Positions 25,557 through 34,222 of a stretch of DNA of 42,254 nt are shown piece after piece. Source of the DNA: an uncultured Bacteroidales bacterium (GTDB taxonomy: Bacteria; Bacteroidota; Bacteroidia; Bacteroidales; Paludibacteraceae); contig CAKVBV010000013.1 in the NCBI GenBank assembly GCA_934725535.1, positions 1-42,254 on the forward strand. The letters run 5' to 3'. The notes under the pieces were generated by a model. The model was given only the letters and a program-made list of their open reading frames with translations. It had not been told where the DNA came from and did not search any database. Position 1 is the first letter of the stretch. Every line of letters begins with the position of its first letter. Position numbers and translations under genes: made by a program.

Positions 25557-26555
25557 TTAGGGGGAGAGTGTGAGGACAATGGGGAGGTGGTCGGAGTAGG
25601 CATCGCGGTAGTGATAGCCATTGAAGGTGCGGCAGGGCTTGAAACCAAGGTATTTGGTGTCCTCCTCAAGGAGCCACGTTGGAGCAAAGACGGAAACGGA
25701 AACGCGGTCGGTAAGGGATTGAGAGACGTAGAACTGGTCAAGGTACGTCCAAATGCCGTTGTACTTGTGCGTGCCCTCTGCTTTGAAGATGTTTTTGGCG
25801 TTTGGGAGCATGAGGTTGGTCAGGCGTGGGAGGTCGTTGGCGGGGGCGGAGTTCATGTCGCCCATGACGATGACGTTGGCAGAGGGGGAAGCAGTGAGGA
25901 GGGAATCGATGCGGGATTGGAGGACGGACTTGGCGACAGCGCGTTTCCATTCCGTCTCGGAAGTGCCGCCTAACTGCGAGGGAAGGTGGCAGATGAAAAG
26001 GTGGAGGGTGTCGGCATGGGTGGATTGGGGATTGGGAAAGATGGTGCCTTGGACGTAGAGGATGTCGCGAGTGGGGGCGGAAGGCAAGGGGACAGATATG
26101 GCTTCGCTGTGGAGAAGGTGGAAGCGGGTAGAGTCATAGAGCAGGGCAACGTCTATGCCACGTCCGTCGGGGCTCTCGTAATGGACGTATTTGTAATGGT
26201 AACGACGTAAGTGCCAGCACAGCGAACGCAGGCAACGGGCGTTTTCCACCTCGCAGAGACCTACCAGAACAGGGGCATGGGAAGTGCCGGTGCCCTCAAT
26301 ATCCGTGGACTGCCAGCCGCCGATGGCGGTGAGGACCTGAGCAATGCGCTCCACCTTGGCTTGGTAACGGCGGTAAGTCCAATGGTGCGTGCCTTCGGGG
26401 GTGAAATCCAAATCATTCTTGAGGGTGTCGTGGCGGTTGTCGAAGAGGTTCTCCACGTTGTAAGAGACGATACGGAGCGTGTCGGGGGAGCCGTAAAGCA
26501 CGGTACTCCACCCGAGCAAGACACACAATATAAGACACTTACAACGCTTATCCAT
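25557..26555 (-). CDS. Secreted endonuclease/exonuclease/phosphatase-family protein
   Basis: A 332-residue protein with a signal peptide and the metal-dependent EEP fold. Motifs in order: SYNVENLFD near the start of the mature part, VGLCEVEN (metal Glu), VIVMGDMNSAP (Asp/Asn) and YSDHLPIVL (Asp-His). These are the catalytic residues of DNase I, exonuclease III and inositol phosphatase relatives. In Bacteroidota such exported proteins are usually taken to be nucleases or phosphodiesterases; the substrate cannot be read here. ATG 26555 (MDKRCK) is used rather than an in-frame TTG three codons upstream. Four AT-rich leader elements lie upstream. Confidence 0.92.
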   Translation of the reverse strand: MDKRCKCLILCVLLGWSTVLYGSPDTLRIVSYNVENLFDNRHDTLKNDLDFTPEGTHHWTYRRYQAKVERIAQVLTAIGGWQSTDIEGTGTSHAPVLVGLCEVENARCLRSLCWHLRRYHYKYVHYESPDGRGIDVALLYDSTRFHLLHSEAISVPLPSAPTRDILYVQGTIFPNPQSTHADTLHLFICHLPSQLGGTSETEWKRAVAKSVLQSRIDSLLTASPSANVIVMGDMNSAPANDLPRLTNLMLPNAKNIFKAEGTHKYNGIWTYLDQFYVSQSLTDRVSVSVFAPTWLLEEDTKYLGFKPCRTFNGYHYRDAYSDHLPIVLTLSP

Positions 26556-26584
26556 TATACACAATAATGCTCCGTGAATATAGG

Positions 26585-26915
26585 GAACATGTAATTAACC
26601 GTATAATTAACCATTAATTTTTTTCTCCATTAAAGCCCATTAAAGAACCATTAAAAATTAAGGAACATATAATTACCGTGTAATTAACCATTAATTTCTT
26701 TCTCCATGAATGTTCGTTAAGAACCGTTAATGGATTGCCCTTCGGGCAGTTGACGACGCGAGACGCGTCGTCCCCCAACTCCATTAAAGACCAATAAAAC
26801 TATATAAACATATAATTACCATATAATTAACCATTAATTTCTTTCTCCATTAAAGCCCATTAAAGAGCCATTAAAACTCAATAAACATATAATTACCGTG
26901 TAATTAACCATTAAT
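26585..26915 (-). repeat. Four AT-rich leader elements upstream of the EEP gene
   Basis: Elements at 26585-26657, 26663-26732, 26806-26876 and 26884-26915 (partial). On the minus strand each reads as spaced TTTAATGG motifs, then AGAAA, ATTAATGG, TTAATTATA and GGTAATTA. Between the second and third lies a CCCTTCGGG hairpin and the palindrome GACGACGCG/CGCGTCGTC (26752-26772). The whole gap 26556-26944 has no gene. Confidence 0.85.
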
Positions 26916-26944
26916 TGGGGGTTACCTGTATGGTTCATAGGGGA

Positions 26945-28162
26945 CTACAATAGCATGGTGATGGCGCGGCGGAGGGATCGGGTGAGGATGTCGATGTCCT
27001 CGCGGGTGTTGTACATGGCTACCGAGGCACGGAGGGTACCCGGGACACCAAGATAATCAATGAGCGGTTCGGCACAATGGTGACCCGTGCGCACGGCAAC
27101 ACCCTGATGGTCAAGTAATACGCCTACATCAAAAGGATGAATGAGTTGTCCGTCCGAGCGGAAGACATTGAACGATACAGCACCTGCCTTGGGAAGTCCG
27201 TGGGCGTAGATGTGTACGTGGTCAATGGTGGCGAGTTGCTGTTCGAGATAGTCGGTGAGGTCCGTTTCGTGGGCTTCAATAGATTGCAAGCCAATATCTT
27301 GGACGTATCGGATAGCCTGTCCGAAAGCGTAACTACCGATGAAATTGGGTGTGCCTGCCTCGAACTTATAGGGCAGGACATTGTAGGTGGTATGGTCGAA
27401 ACGGACATGGTCAATCATCTCTCCCCCCCCCTGCGCAGGCGGTAATTGATTGAGCCACTGCTCTTTACCATATAGGATACCCAAGCCCGTGGGTCCGTAC
27501 ATCTTGTGGGCACTGCAGGCGAGGAAGTCGCAATCGAGTGCGCGGACATCAATGGGGAGATGCGGGACGGATTGGGCACCGTCCAAGCAGACCGGCACGC
27601 CTGCGGCATGGGCGATACGTATGATGTCCTGAACGGGATTGATAATGCCGAGTACGTTGCTGACATGGGCGACAGAGACAAGGCGCGTGCGGTCGGTGAG
27701 GAGGTTTCGGAAGGCGTCGATGTCCAGCGAGAGGTCGTTGCGAAGAGGAATGACGCGCAGGGTGGCGTGCTTGCGTTCGCAGAGCATCTGCCACGGGACG
27801 ATATTGGAATGGTGCTCGAGGTGGCTGACGATGATTTCGTCGCCCTCGTGAATGAACGCCTCACCGAAACTGAAAGCCAACATATTAAGGCTATCTGTGG
27901 TGCCTTTGGTGAAGATGATTTCTTTGGCAGAGGCGGCTCCGAGGAAGTCAGCGACCTGCTGACGGGCGTCCTCGTGGTGCTGCGTGGCGACCTGACTGAG
28001 ATGGTGTACCCCGCGGTGGACATTGGCATTCCAGCGGGTGTATGCCTCGTGGATAGCGTCCAGGACCTGACGGGGTTTCTGGGTGGTGGCGGCGTTGTCC
28101 AAGTACACCAAAGGACGGTTGTTGACACGCTCGCCGAGTATCGGGAAGTCTTCTCTATTCAT
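26945..28162 (-). CDS. sufS: Cysteine desulfurase, SufS type
   Basis: A 405-residue PLP-dependent desulfurase that takes sulfur from cysteine for iron-sulfur clusters or other sulfur carriers. The PLP lysine is K220 (ACSAHKMYGPTG), the active-site Cys is C363 (TGHHCAEPL), and the early YLDNAATTQKP is also typical of the SufS group. No sufB, sufC, sufD or sufE gene is adjacent, so it is isolated from the usual operon. A run of nine G on the coding strand (27431-27423 reading minus) encodes part of AQGGGEMIDH and could be prone to slippage. Two AT-rich leader elements precede it. Confidence 0.94.
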   Translation of the reverse strand: MNREDFPILGERVNNRPLVYLDNAATTQKPRQVLDAIHEAYTRWNANVHRGVHHLSQVATQHHEDARQQVADFLGAASAKEIIFTKGTTDSLNMLAFSFGEAFIHEGDEIIVSHLEHHSNIVPWQMLCERKHATLRVIPLRNDLSLDIDAFRNLLTDRTRLVSVAHVSNVLGIINPVQDIIRIAHAAGVPVCLDGAQSVPHLPIDVRALDCDFLACSAHKMYGPTGLGILYGKEQWLNQLPPAQGGGEMIDHVRFDHTTYNVLPYKFEAGTPNFIGSYAFGQAIRYVQDIGLQSIEAHETDLTDYLEQQLATIDHVHIYAHGLPKAGAVSFNVFRSDGQLIHPFDVGVLLDHQGVAVRTGHHCAEPLIDYLGVPGTLRASVAMYNTREDIDILTRSLRRAITMLL

Positions 28163-28246
28163 ATCTTGTACACTGATTATAAACCAAAACCTACAAAACA
28201 GGCAAAACTCGGCATGCGCAACATGCGCACACCGGATGCATTATGG

Positions 28247-28379
28247 AACATATAATTACCATATAATTACCATATAATTAACCATTAATTTTTCTGCGTT
28301 AATTTTCTCCATTAAAGCCCATTAAAGGACCATTAAAAAGAGATGAACATATAATTATCGTGTAATTGACCATTAATTT
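28247..28379 (-). repeat. AT-rich leader elements upstream of sufS
   Basis: One extended element (28247-28336, with three CATATAATTACC-like steps) and one partial element (28345-28379), related to those at 26585-26915. They lie in the sufS leader. Confidence 0.8.
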
Positions 28380-28430
28380 TGCTCGGCATTGACTGTTTAT
28401 AAATTATAATATATCTCTGCGTTTGAGGTG

Positions 28431-28550
28431 GGTATCCGTTGCCTATCCCTTGCGTATAGGTTGCTTATCCCTTGCTGTTTGAAACGATTAATAAACGATA
28501 ATATATTGACATGTACTTAATGGGTGTATGACGACGCGAGCCACGTCGTC
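28431..28550. repeat. 11-bp-period array and GC palindrome after gldB
   Basis: Four 11-mers (28431-28474: GGTATCCGTTG, CCTATCCCTTG, CGTATAGGTTG, CTTATCCCTTG) lie near the palindrome GACGACGCGAGCCACGTCGTC at 28530-28550. The palindrome is a few bases after the gldB stop and may act as a 3' hairpin of that operon. Confidence 0.65.
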
Positions 28551-28557
28551 CCCCAAG

Positions 28558-29574
28558 TTAGGGTTTGTAGTAACTGTTTTCGAGGATGAGTTGGGCATCG
28601 GGTTCGGACATGAGTTGCTGAATGGTAACGTCCTCATTATGACGCATATAACTATCCACTATACGCCAACCGACCCATGTGCCAAGACGCCCCGGGGAGT
28701 CCTGGCTGATTTCGGCGGTGAAGGGTCCGTCGTTGAGGTAGGAGGTGAGCACCGAGGACTCCGTTTTGAAGAGGTCGCGCTTGTCCATCATGCGGTTCCA
28801 GATGGCGCGCTCGTAGGTGATGCACCAGTCCCATTGCGCCGGGGTGTAGCCGATAATCTCGTATTCGGGCTCGTCGGGCAGCAGTTGGCTGAGGAGCCAC
28901 ATCTGTTTGCCGCGGTAGATGATGTTCTCAAGAAGGCGGTTGTAACGGCTGGTGTAGGGGGTGTTCTGCGCGATGAACATGCTGAGGACATCGGCAGGAA
29001 TGCACTCGGGTCGCATGGTCTGCTTCTGGTAGTCGTACACGACCTGATTGTAGTAGGGGTAGTCGCTGCCGAGGTACATGTCGATGCCCACGCCGAGGAT
29101 GTCATCGTAGTAAAAAACCGACGAGTTGAAGCCCGAGACAAACAGATAAACGGTGGGGACTGGCAGGGCGGGGTAGAGGTAGTGCATGCGCGTAAAGCCT
29201 TGATTGAGTTCGGTTTGCAGTCGGCTGATGTCTGCAAAACGCTCTTGGGAGAGGCGGTTGGTCTGCATGAAACCCATGGTGGTGTCGGTGAGGAAACGGG
29301 GCAGTTCGGCACAGAGATAGGCGGTGTCGGTGCTGCTGATACCGAGGACTCCCTCCACGAAAAGCGGCATAAACTCCTCATAATCAGCGTACAGGCGGCG
29401 GACGTCCTGCGTGATGCTGTCGGGACGTACGCAGAGGAGGGTACTGTCGAAACGAATGATTGGCACGGAGACAGGCTCAAGGTCGCGGGGGAAGTAGTCC
29501 CGCCCGCGGTGGCAGCCCGTGAGGGTGCAGCATAACAGGCTGATAACCAGCCAGAAGTGATTACATTTTTCCAT
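28558..29574 (-). CDS. gldB: GldB-family lipoprotein
   Basis: A 338-residue lipoprotein (Cys21 in TLTGCHRG). The pattern of aromatic and Tyr-rich segments (LYPALPVPTVYLFVSGFNSS, GIDMYLGSDYPYYN), the distribution of charged helices and the neighbourhood agree with GldB, originally found in gliding motility but present in many non-gliding Bacteroidota. Its biochemical function is unknown. It overlaps the LolD-like ATPase gene by 14 nt, indicating translational coupling. It is the last gene of the operon. Presence of GldB and of a T9SS cargo gene in the same window fits an organism using that secretion system. Confidence 0.85.
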   Translation of the reverse strand: MEKCNHFWLVISLLCCTLTGCHRGRDYFPRDLEPVSVPIIRFDSTLLCVRPDSITQDVRRLYADYEEFMPLFVEGVLGISSTDTAYLCAELPRFLTDTTMGFMQTNRLSQERFADISRLQTELNQGFTRMHYLYPALPVPTVYLFVSGFNSSVFYYDDILGVGIDMYLGSDYPYYNQVVYDYQKQTMRPECIPADVLSMFIAQNTPYTSRYNRLLENIIYRGKQMWLLSQLLPDEPEYEIIGYTPAQWDWCITYERAIWNRMMDKRDLFKTESSVLTSYLNDGPFTAEISQDSPGRLGTWVGWRIVDSYMRHNEDVTIQQLMSEPDAQLILENSYYKP

Positions 29575-30208
29575 CTATGATTTCCAATACGCGGTCGCTG
29601 ATTTCCGCGAGTTCTTTGTCGTGGGTTACGATAACGATAGTCTGTCCGTACTGCTCGCGCATGTGCAGGAGCAGGCGGTGGAGTTCGCGTTTGTTGGTCT
29701 CGTCAAGGCTGCCGCTTGGTTCGTCGGCGAGAATGACATCGGGAGACATCATCATCGCCCGTGCTGCCGCCACACGCTGCTTCTCGCCTCCCGAGAGTTG
29801 GGCGGGCTTGTGGGTGAGACGCTCCTGCATACCGAGGTCGCTGAGGAGTTGCGTGGCCCGTGCCTGCGCCTCGCGATAGTCGGTGCGGGCAATGAGTGCG
29901 GGCATCATGACGTTCTCCAATGTGCTGAATTCGGGCAGGAGTTGGTGGAACTGAAAGATAAAGCCGATGTGCTTATTGCGGAAGTCCGCCAAGGCTTTGT
30001 CCCTGAGAGTCAGCACGTTAATGCCGTTGATGAGCACGCTGCCGCTGTCCGGTCGGTCGAGTGTCCCTATGATTTGGAGCAGTGTGGTCTTGCCCGCGCC
30101 GCTCTTGCCTATGATGCTGACTATCTCGCCCTTGCGGACGGAGAGGTTGACACCTTTGAGCACCTCGAGGGTGCCGAAGGACTTGTGTATGTCGGAAACT
30201 TGAATCAT
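29561..30208 (-). CDS. ABC transporter ATPase, LolD/MacB-type
   Basis: A 215-residue ABC ATPase. Walker A is GKSGAGKT (34-41), the Q-loop is IFQFHQLLPEFS, the signature is LSGGEKQR (138-145), and the Walker B region is DVILADEPSG (157-166), followed by an H-loop (VIVTHD). The size and the LLPEFSTLENV stretch are typical of LolD, which powers lipoprotein release to the outer membrane, or of related MacB-type exporters. No permease gene is adjacent, so the partner is encoded elsewhere. It is placed between an S41 protease gene (6 nt) and gldB (overlap), an arrangement that would suit lipoprotein handling. Confidence 0.93.
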   Translation of the reverse strand: MIQVSDIHKSFGTLEVLKGVNLSVRKGEIVSIIGKSGAGKTTLLQIIGTLDRPDSGSVLINGINVLTLRDKALADFRNKHIGFIFQFHQLLPEFSTLENVMMPALIARTDYREAQARATQLLSDLGMQERLTHKPAQLSGGEKQRVAAARAMMMSPDVILADEPSGSLDETNKRELHRLLLHMREQYGQTIVIVTHDKELAEISDRVLEIIDGKM

Positions 30209-30214
30209 GCTTGG

Positions 30215-31240
30215 TTACTGTTTGTCGTAGGCGTAGTTGATAATGCGCACCGCCGCTTCGATGATGTCGTCGCGGTCGGTGGAGTGCAGCGTTACTTCGC
30301 CATCGGGTCGGATACCGGGTTCTATACTCTGATTATCAAGGTCGTACATGCGTACGCTGGAGAAGCGGACAAGCCAGCCGTTGGGCAGTTCATAACTCAT
30401 TGGCATACCGCCACCTCCTCCGCTTAACCCGCCGAGAATCAGGCTGTTGTCCGCGTAACGCATGATGCTGACAAAGAAATTGGCTGCGGAATAGGTGTGG
30501 CGGTTGCACAGCACGATGACGGGACGGAGCCAGTAGCCTTTGGTGTCCTCAAGGCGCATGGGCTGCAGGTCCGAGAAGTCGTCGTGCGCTTTGCCCGACT
30601 TGTGCTGCCAATAGCCTACGACGGTATCGCGCGAGAAGAACGGAGCCGCGAGTCGGTAGGCGTAGGTCATGTCGCCACCGCCGTTGTTGCGGACGTCGAT
30701 GATGATGCCACGGCAGTCACGGAAATGGTTGAGGACTGCGATGATGTTCGCGTCGGAGAAGCCGTTGGAGAACGAACCGTAGTAGATATAGCCTATGGTG
30801 TCGCCGTGAATACGTTGGTAGGAGATGCCTCCGGCGCGGTGATAATCAGTGAGATAGACGCGCGTAAGTAGGTCAGCGTCAAAGTTAGCGGGGTAGCCGG
30901 TGTACCAATCCGTGCAGGAAGAGACATCGAAGAATGAGTAGAGATTGACGTGTCCGTCGCGAAGGAGATTGACAACCTCTGCCATTTGATTGAAATAGCG
31001 ATAGTTGTCGTCCCAGTTGGTGATGCGCATGGTATCGAAACGGGGTCGGTACACATCGTGGACGGAGTCCCAGTCGATGCCCTTCTCGTCGAGGAAACAG
31101 TACTTCTCGTCAATGATACGCCACAGGGCTTCAAAGTTGCCAAGCGGCGTATTGTCATCCGCAGTCTCGAAGGTGTGTGTACAGCCCACGGCGATAGGCA
31201 GCAACAGAGTGAGTATCAGGTATTTGCTTATAGACTCCAT
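30215..31240 (-). CDS. S41-family peptidase lipoprotein
   Basis: A 341-residue lipoprotein (Cys20 in AVGCTHT) with the C-terminal-processing-peptidase fold. The nucleophile is Ser251 in NRHTYSAANFF, and IIIDVRNNGGGD (about 179-190) is the S41 signature. The position where CtpA-type enzymes carry the catalytic lysine reads GGLSGGGGGMPMS, with no lysine, so this belongs to the Tricorn-like or divergent S41 group, or is less active. There is no PDZ domain. It overlaps the DUF3316 gene by 13 nt and precedes the ABC ATPase gene by 6 nt. Confidence 0.9.
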   Translation of the reverse strand: MESISKYLILTLLLPIAVGCTHTFETADDNTPLGNFEALWRIIDEKYCFLDEKGIDWDSVHDVYRPRFDTMRITNWDDNYRYFNQMAEVVNLLRDGHVNLYSFFDVSSCTDWYTGYPANFDADLLTRVYLTDYHRAGGISYQRIHGDTIGYIYYGSFSNGFSDANIIAVLNHFRDCRGIIIDVRNNGGGDMTYAYRLAAPFFSRDTVVGYWQHKSGKAHDDFSDLQPMRLEDTKGYWLRPVIVLCNRHTYSAANFFVSIMRYADNSLILGGLSGGGGGMPMSYELPNGWLVRFSSVRMYDLDNQSIEPGIRPDGEVTLHSTDRDDIIEAAVRIINYAYDKQ

Positions 31241-32136
31241 GCTATCAGACTCTTTGCGGGGTCAATACGATAATGCCAGATACAACCCACGACGGCACTC
31301 ACCTGCTCGCGCGAAAACATCATGCCACGCTCGCCGTACTCCACGTACTCGTGCTTGACGCCCACACGCCATGTGGAACGGATGAACTGCATATCCATCG
31401 TGAGTTCGTGTCGCAGTGTGCGGTGGTTGGTGAGGGTAGTACAGCGGACCCGCCCCGGCACGCCTTCGGTGAGTTCATAGTAGGACTGCCAATAGTCGGG
31501 CAGAAAATCCACGCCAACCACGTTTGCGCGTGCTATATAGCGCAGCCGATAAGAGGTGCGGCGTGCGCGGAAACTCCAACTGATACCGCCCATGGCACAT
31601 AAATCGATGGCTACATCCATGGAATAAGGCTTGTTGACACTGCTGGCGTGCAACTTGCCAAGCCAGTCGAAGTCAAGGTAGGGTCCGAGGAGCAGTTCGA
31701 TACCACTGCGCCGGAAGTACCAGTTGTAGTAGGCACCCCACCCGCCCGAGACGCCGAGGGAGTAGATAAGGTTGGTGTATGCCGCGCTGTATGTCCAGCC
31801 AAACTGCCCGTCAAAGCGTCCGACATGCGCCCAATGCCCTTGGATAGAGGGGGTTGGGGTATTGGTGGTGTCAGCGGATAGCATACGCCAACCCTTGACG
31901 GGAGTGCGGCGGAAAGGCTGCCACCACTCGTTGCCGATGCCTACGCGCTGCCCCGAATAGAGCAGGGGACTGAGGTATTGGTCCTGCTGCCACAGCCCGC
32001 CATAAGAGATGTGGAGTATGTTCTCATGCTCGGGGTTGCGGGGGGAGACTTTGGAGGGCTCGTGCGCAGAAGTGCTGCCTATCAAAATGAAAGGCAGGAG
32101 GAGAGACCATATTGCTTTGCGGGGGAGCATAATCAT
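31228..32136 (-). CDS. DUF3316-family outer-membrane protein
   Basis: A 302-residue exported protein (signal peptide about 1-24) of a family restricted to Bacteroidota (DUF3316). Many aromatic-rich alternating strands such as HISYGGLWQQDQYLSPLLYS and GGWGAYYNWYF indicate a beta-barrel. The canonical promoter just upstream leaves almost no 5' leader when ATG 32136 is used, and essentially none when ATG 32130 is used. The gene starts the operon with the S41 peptidase, LolD-like and gldB genes. Confidence 0.85.
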   Translation of the reverse strand: MIMLPRKAIWSLLLPFILIGSTSAHEPSKVSPRNPEHENILHISYGGLWQQDQYLSPLLYSGQRVGIGNEWWQPFRRTPVKGWRMLSADTTNTPTPSIQGHWAHVGRFDGQFGWTYSAAYTNLIYSLGVSGGWGAYYNWYFRRSGIELLLGPYLDFDWLGKLHASSVNKPYSMDVAIDLCAMGGISWSFRARRTSYRLRYIARANVVGVDFLPDYWQSYYELTEGVPGRVRCTTLTNHRTLRHELTMDMQFIRSTWRVGVKHEYVEYGERGMMFSREQVSAVVGCIWHYRIDPAKSLIAWSL

Positions 32137-32143
32137 TCGCCCG

Positions 32144-32174
32144 CAAAGTTACATAAATTCTATGGATTGGGCAA
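32144..32174 (-). promoter_or_regulatory. Promoter of the DUF3316-gldB operon
   Basis: Minus-strand TTG (32174-32172), a 20-nt spacer and TAACTTTG (32151-32144). The start of transcription is predicted near 32138, only 2-8 nt from the start codon. Confidence 0.82.
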
Positions 32175-32218
32175 AGTGGGTGCAGACAGTCGGCAAATCC
32201 TTTCGATATAGTCGGCTT

Positions 32219-32273
32219 AATCACATACTAATCACATACTAATCACATACTAATCACATACTAATGTCATACT
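32219..32273 (-). repeat. 11-bp-period tandem array, GTATGTGATTA type
   Basis: Five 11-mers (four identical AATCACATACT units, one variant) lie between the DUF3316 and outer-membrane barrel genes. The unit is the reverse complement of that at 913-956. Further right, 32290-32350 is a run of loosely repeated TTGAGAGTT/TTTAGAGTT, and 32369-32389 is a GC palindrome. No gene is seen in 32175-32488. Confidence 0.85.
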
Positions 32274-32488
32274 CTTGACTCGAGAAAGTATAGAGTCGAA
32301 AGTTGAGAGTTAAAAGAAGTTGAGAGTTTAGAGTTTAGTGCAGTTTAGAGTTTTTAAGAAGAGAGAATGACGACGCGAGCCGCGTCGTCTCCCATGCACA
32401 GCGTCGTCTCCCAACTCCCAAGGTGCCGTTCCCCAGACGCAGCCTCGTCCTACAAGCGTTGTTCCAGAATGTTATTTATGGACGTTTA

Positions 32489-34222
32489 TTAAAAATGGTA
32501 TTTTGCGCCGATGAGGAAGTGGAAACCTTGGGATTGGTAGCCGTAGTAGATGTCGTTGTGACGGTTGAGGTAGTTGTTGAGTTGGAGGTACGTGGTGAGC
32601 CAACGATTGACAGCATACGAGGCACCCAGGTTCAGAGACACGATGGGTCGGAGGGTGGCTACGGCATTCGCGGCATTGTCTTTCTCCATGGTAAAGGCAC
32701 GTCGCGAGCCGACGAAGGTGTTGTCGGAGTAGATGGTCCATTTGCTGTCGATATGTGCATCAATCCGCAGCGCAGCGTCCCACGAAGGGCGGTCGTAGAT
32801 ACCCTTTTGCATATCATTCGCTTCGATACGCTGACATGTCCAATGGTAATAGTTGCCCGAGAGATGGATATTGATGATGTCGCGGTAGTGGTACTGCAGG
32901 GTAGCACCCACCTTCCAGCGTTGCCAGTCGGAGTAACGGAAGTCGATATATGACTGCGAGTTGTGCTGCGCGAAATACACGGACGGTGCAACGAGCAGGA
33001 GTTGGTTGATTTGGTAGGCATAGCCCGCATAGATGTCGAAGAGCATGGTTGCCATGGGGCGTATCTTGAAGCCGATTTGCGCATCGATGGGCGTGTAGTC
33101 GTCCACGTGGTTGCGGGTGAAGCACGCGGAGTAGTCCATATAGCGGTTGGTCTGCATGAATTCGAGCAGGGTGCTTGTGCCGAAGGTGCCGTTGGCTTTG
33201 CCGTAGAGGTCCACGATGTCCTTCATGAGGAACCAGTCGAAGGACAGGTTGGGCGAGGGTGCGAAACTGATGTTGTCGCCGCCGCTCATCATGTGCCCGG
33301 CACCGAGGTTGAAGTCGAAATTGATACCTGCGTGGATACGGAACTTGTTGCCAAAGTACTGATAGTAAGGCTCCAAGCGGAAGGCATGGCGGTTGCCGAA
33401 TAGGGAGTGCGATAGTCGGAGACTGTCGGAGGCTTTGTAGAAGTTGTTCTGCACGTAGGCATTGAGTCCGGCGTGGTGTTCGTCGGAGAGTACCCAGACA
33501 GCATCCAAGCGTGTGCGCACCTGGTGTTCGGTGATGGCATTGGGCAGTATATAAGCGGAATAGCCCGTGTTGAGGTCGTAGCGAATAGTGGTATTGCCGC
33601 GAGAGCGAAGACCTATTCGCGTGTTGATAAGCCAACTATTCTGCCAATCGTAGGGGTTCATAAGCGAGGCAGACTTGACGGTCAGTCCGTGGTCGCCGTC
33701 GAAGTAGCGTCCGTAGCGGGAGTAGTACTCGTTGTTGCCGTCCACACCGAAGTAGAGTTCGCACGCAGAGAAGTGGCGTGTAACCTGCAGTCCGAGTGTG
33801 GAGTTGGAGAGCGTCTGCCGTCCCCACATAGCATCGTGGCGGGCAAAGAGGTCGAGGGACACGCGTTTCTTCTCGGCAATACGGTAGCCAAAGGCGAAAT
33901 GCGTGTTGCGGTGTCCGAGTGCGCCGTCCACCACGCCTTGCGAGGGTGTCTGCGAGGAGAAGGTGGTCTCGGCAGCCGGCAGTGCGTGGACATTGAAGCC
34001 AATGGGCAGCGTCTCCGAATAGGTGGAATAGACCACGGGGTTGAGCGGTATATCCTCCTGAATGATAGCGGGGGACCGGTTCTGTTTGGTTGCCGTTTGG
34101 ATAGTAGGCTGATAGTCGCGCTCGACGGTGACGGTGCGGGTGATAGTACTATCGGCGGTGGTCTGTGCGCTGAGCGTGAGTGCCGATGCCACGAGGCACA
34201 GGGATAAGGTCAGTCGTTTCAT
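32489..34222 (-). CDS. Outer-membrane beta-barrel protein
   Basis: A 577-residue protein with a signal peptide (MKRLTLSLCLVASALTLSA). The first 90 mature residues have a polar N-terminus with ADSTITRTVTVERDYQPTI. The remainder consists of alternating aromatic strands characteristic of a large outer-membrane barrel, ending with FHFLIGAKYHF, a proper C-terminal aromatic strand. There is no TonB-type plug, so it is a barrel-only protein. It is coupled by a 4-nt overlap to the large TPR gene and is the last gene of the pot operon. Confidence 0.85.
   Translation of the reverse strand: MKRLTLSLCLVASALTLSAQTTADSTITRTVTVERDYQPTIQTATKQNRSPAIIQEDIPLNPVVYSTYSETLPIGFNVHALPAAETTFSSQTPSQGVVDGALGHRNTHFAFGYRIAEKKRVSLDLFARHDAMWGRQTLSNSTLGLQVTRHFSACELYFGVDGNNEYYSRYGRYFDGDHGLTVKSASLMNPYDWQNSWLINTRIGLRSRGNTTIRYDLNTGYSAYILPNAITEHQVRTRLDAVWVLSDEHHAGLNAYVQNNFYKASDSLRLSHSLFGNRHAFRLEPYYQYFGNKFRIHAGINFDFNLGAGHMMSGGDNISFAPSPNLSFDWFLMKDIVDLYGKANGTFGTSTLLEFMQTNRYMDYSACFTRNHVDDYTPIDAQIGFKIRPMATMLFDIYAGYAYQINQLLLVAPSVYFAQHNSQSYIDFRYSDWQRWKVGATLQYHYRDIINIHLSGNYYHWTCQRIEANDMQKGIYDRPSWDAALRIDAHIDSKWTIYSDNTFVGSRRAFTMEKDNAANAVATLRPIVSLNLGASYAVNRWLTTYLQLNNYLNRHNDIYYGYQSQGFHFLIGAKYHF

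Noticed and set aside
26945..28162. A complete suf operon
   Set aside because: Only sufS is present; no sufB, sufC, sufD or sufE frame is adjacent.
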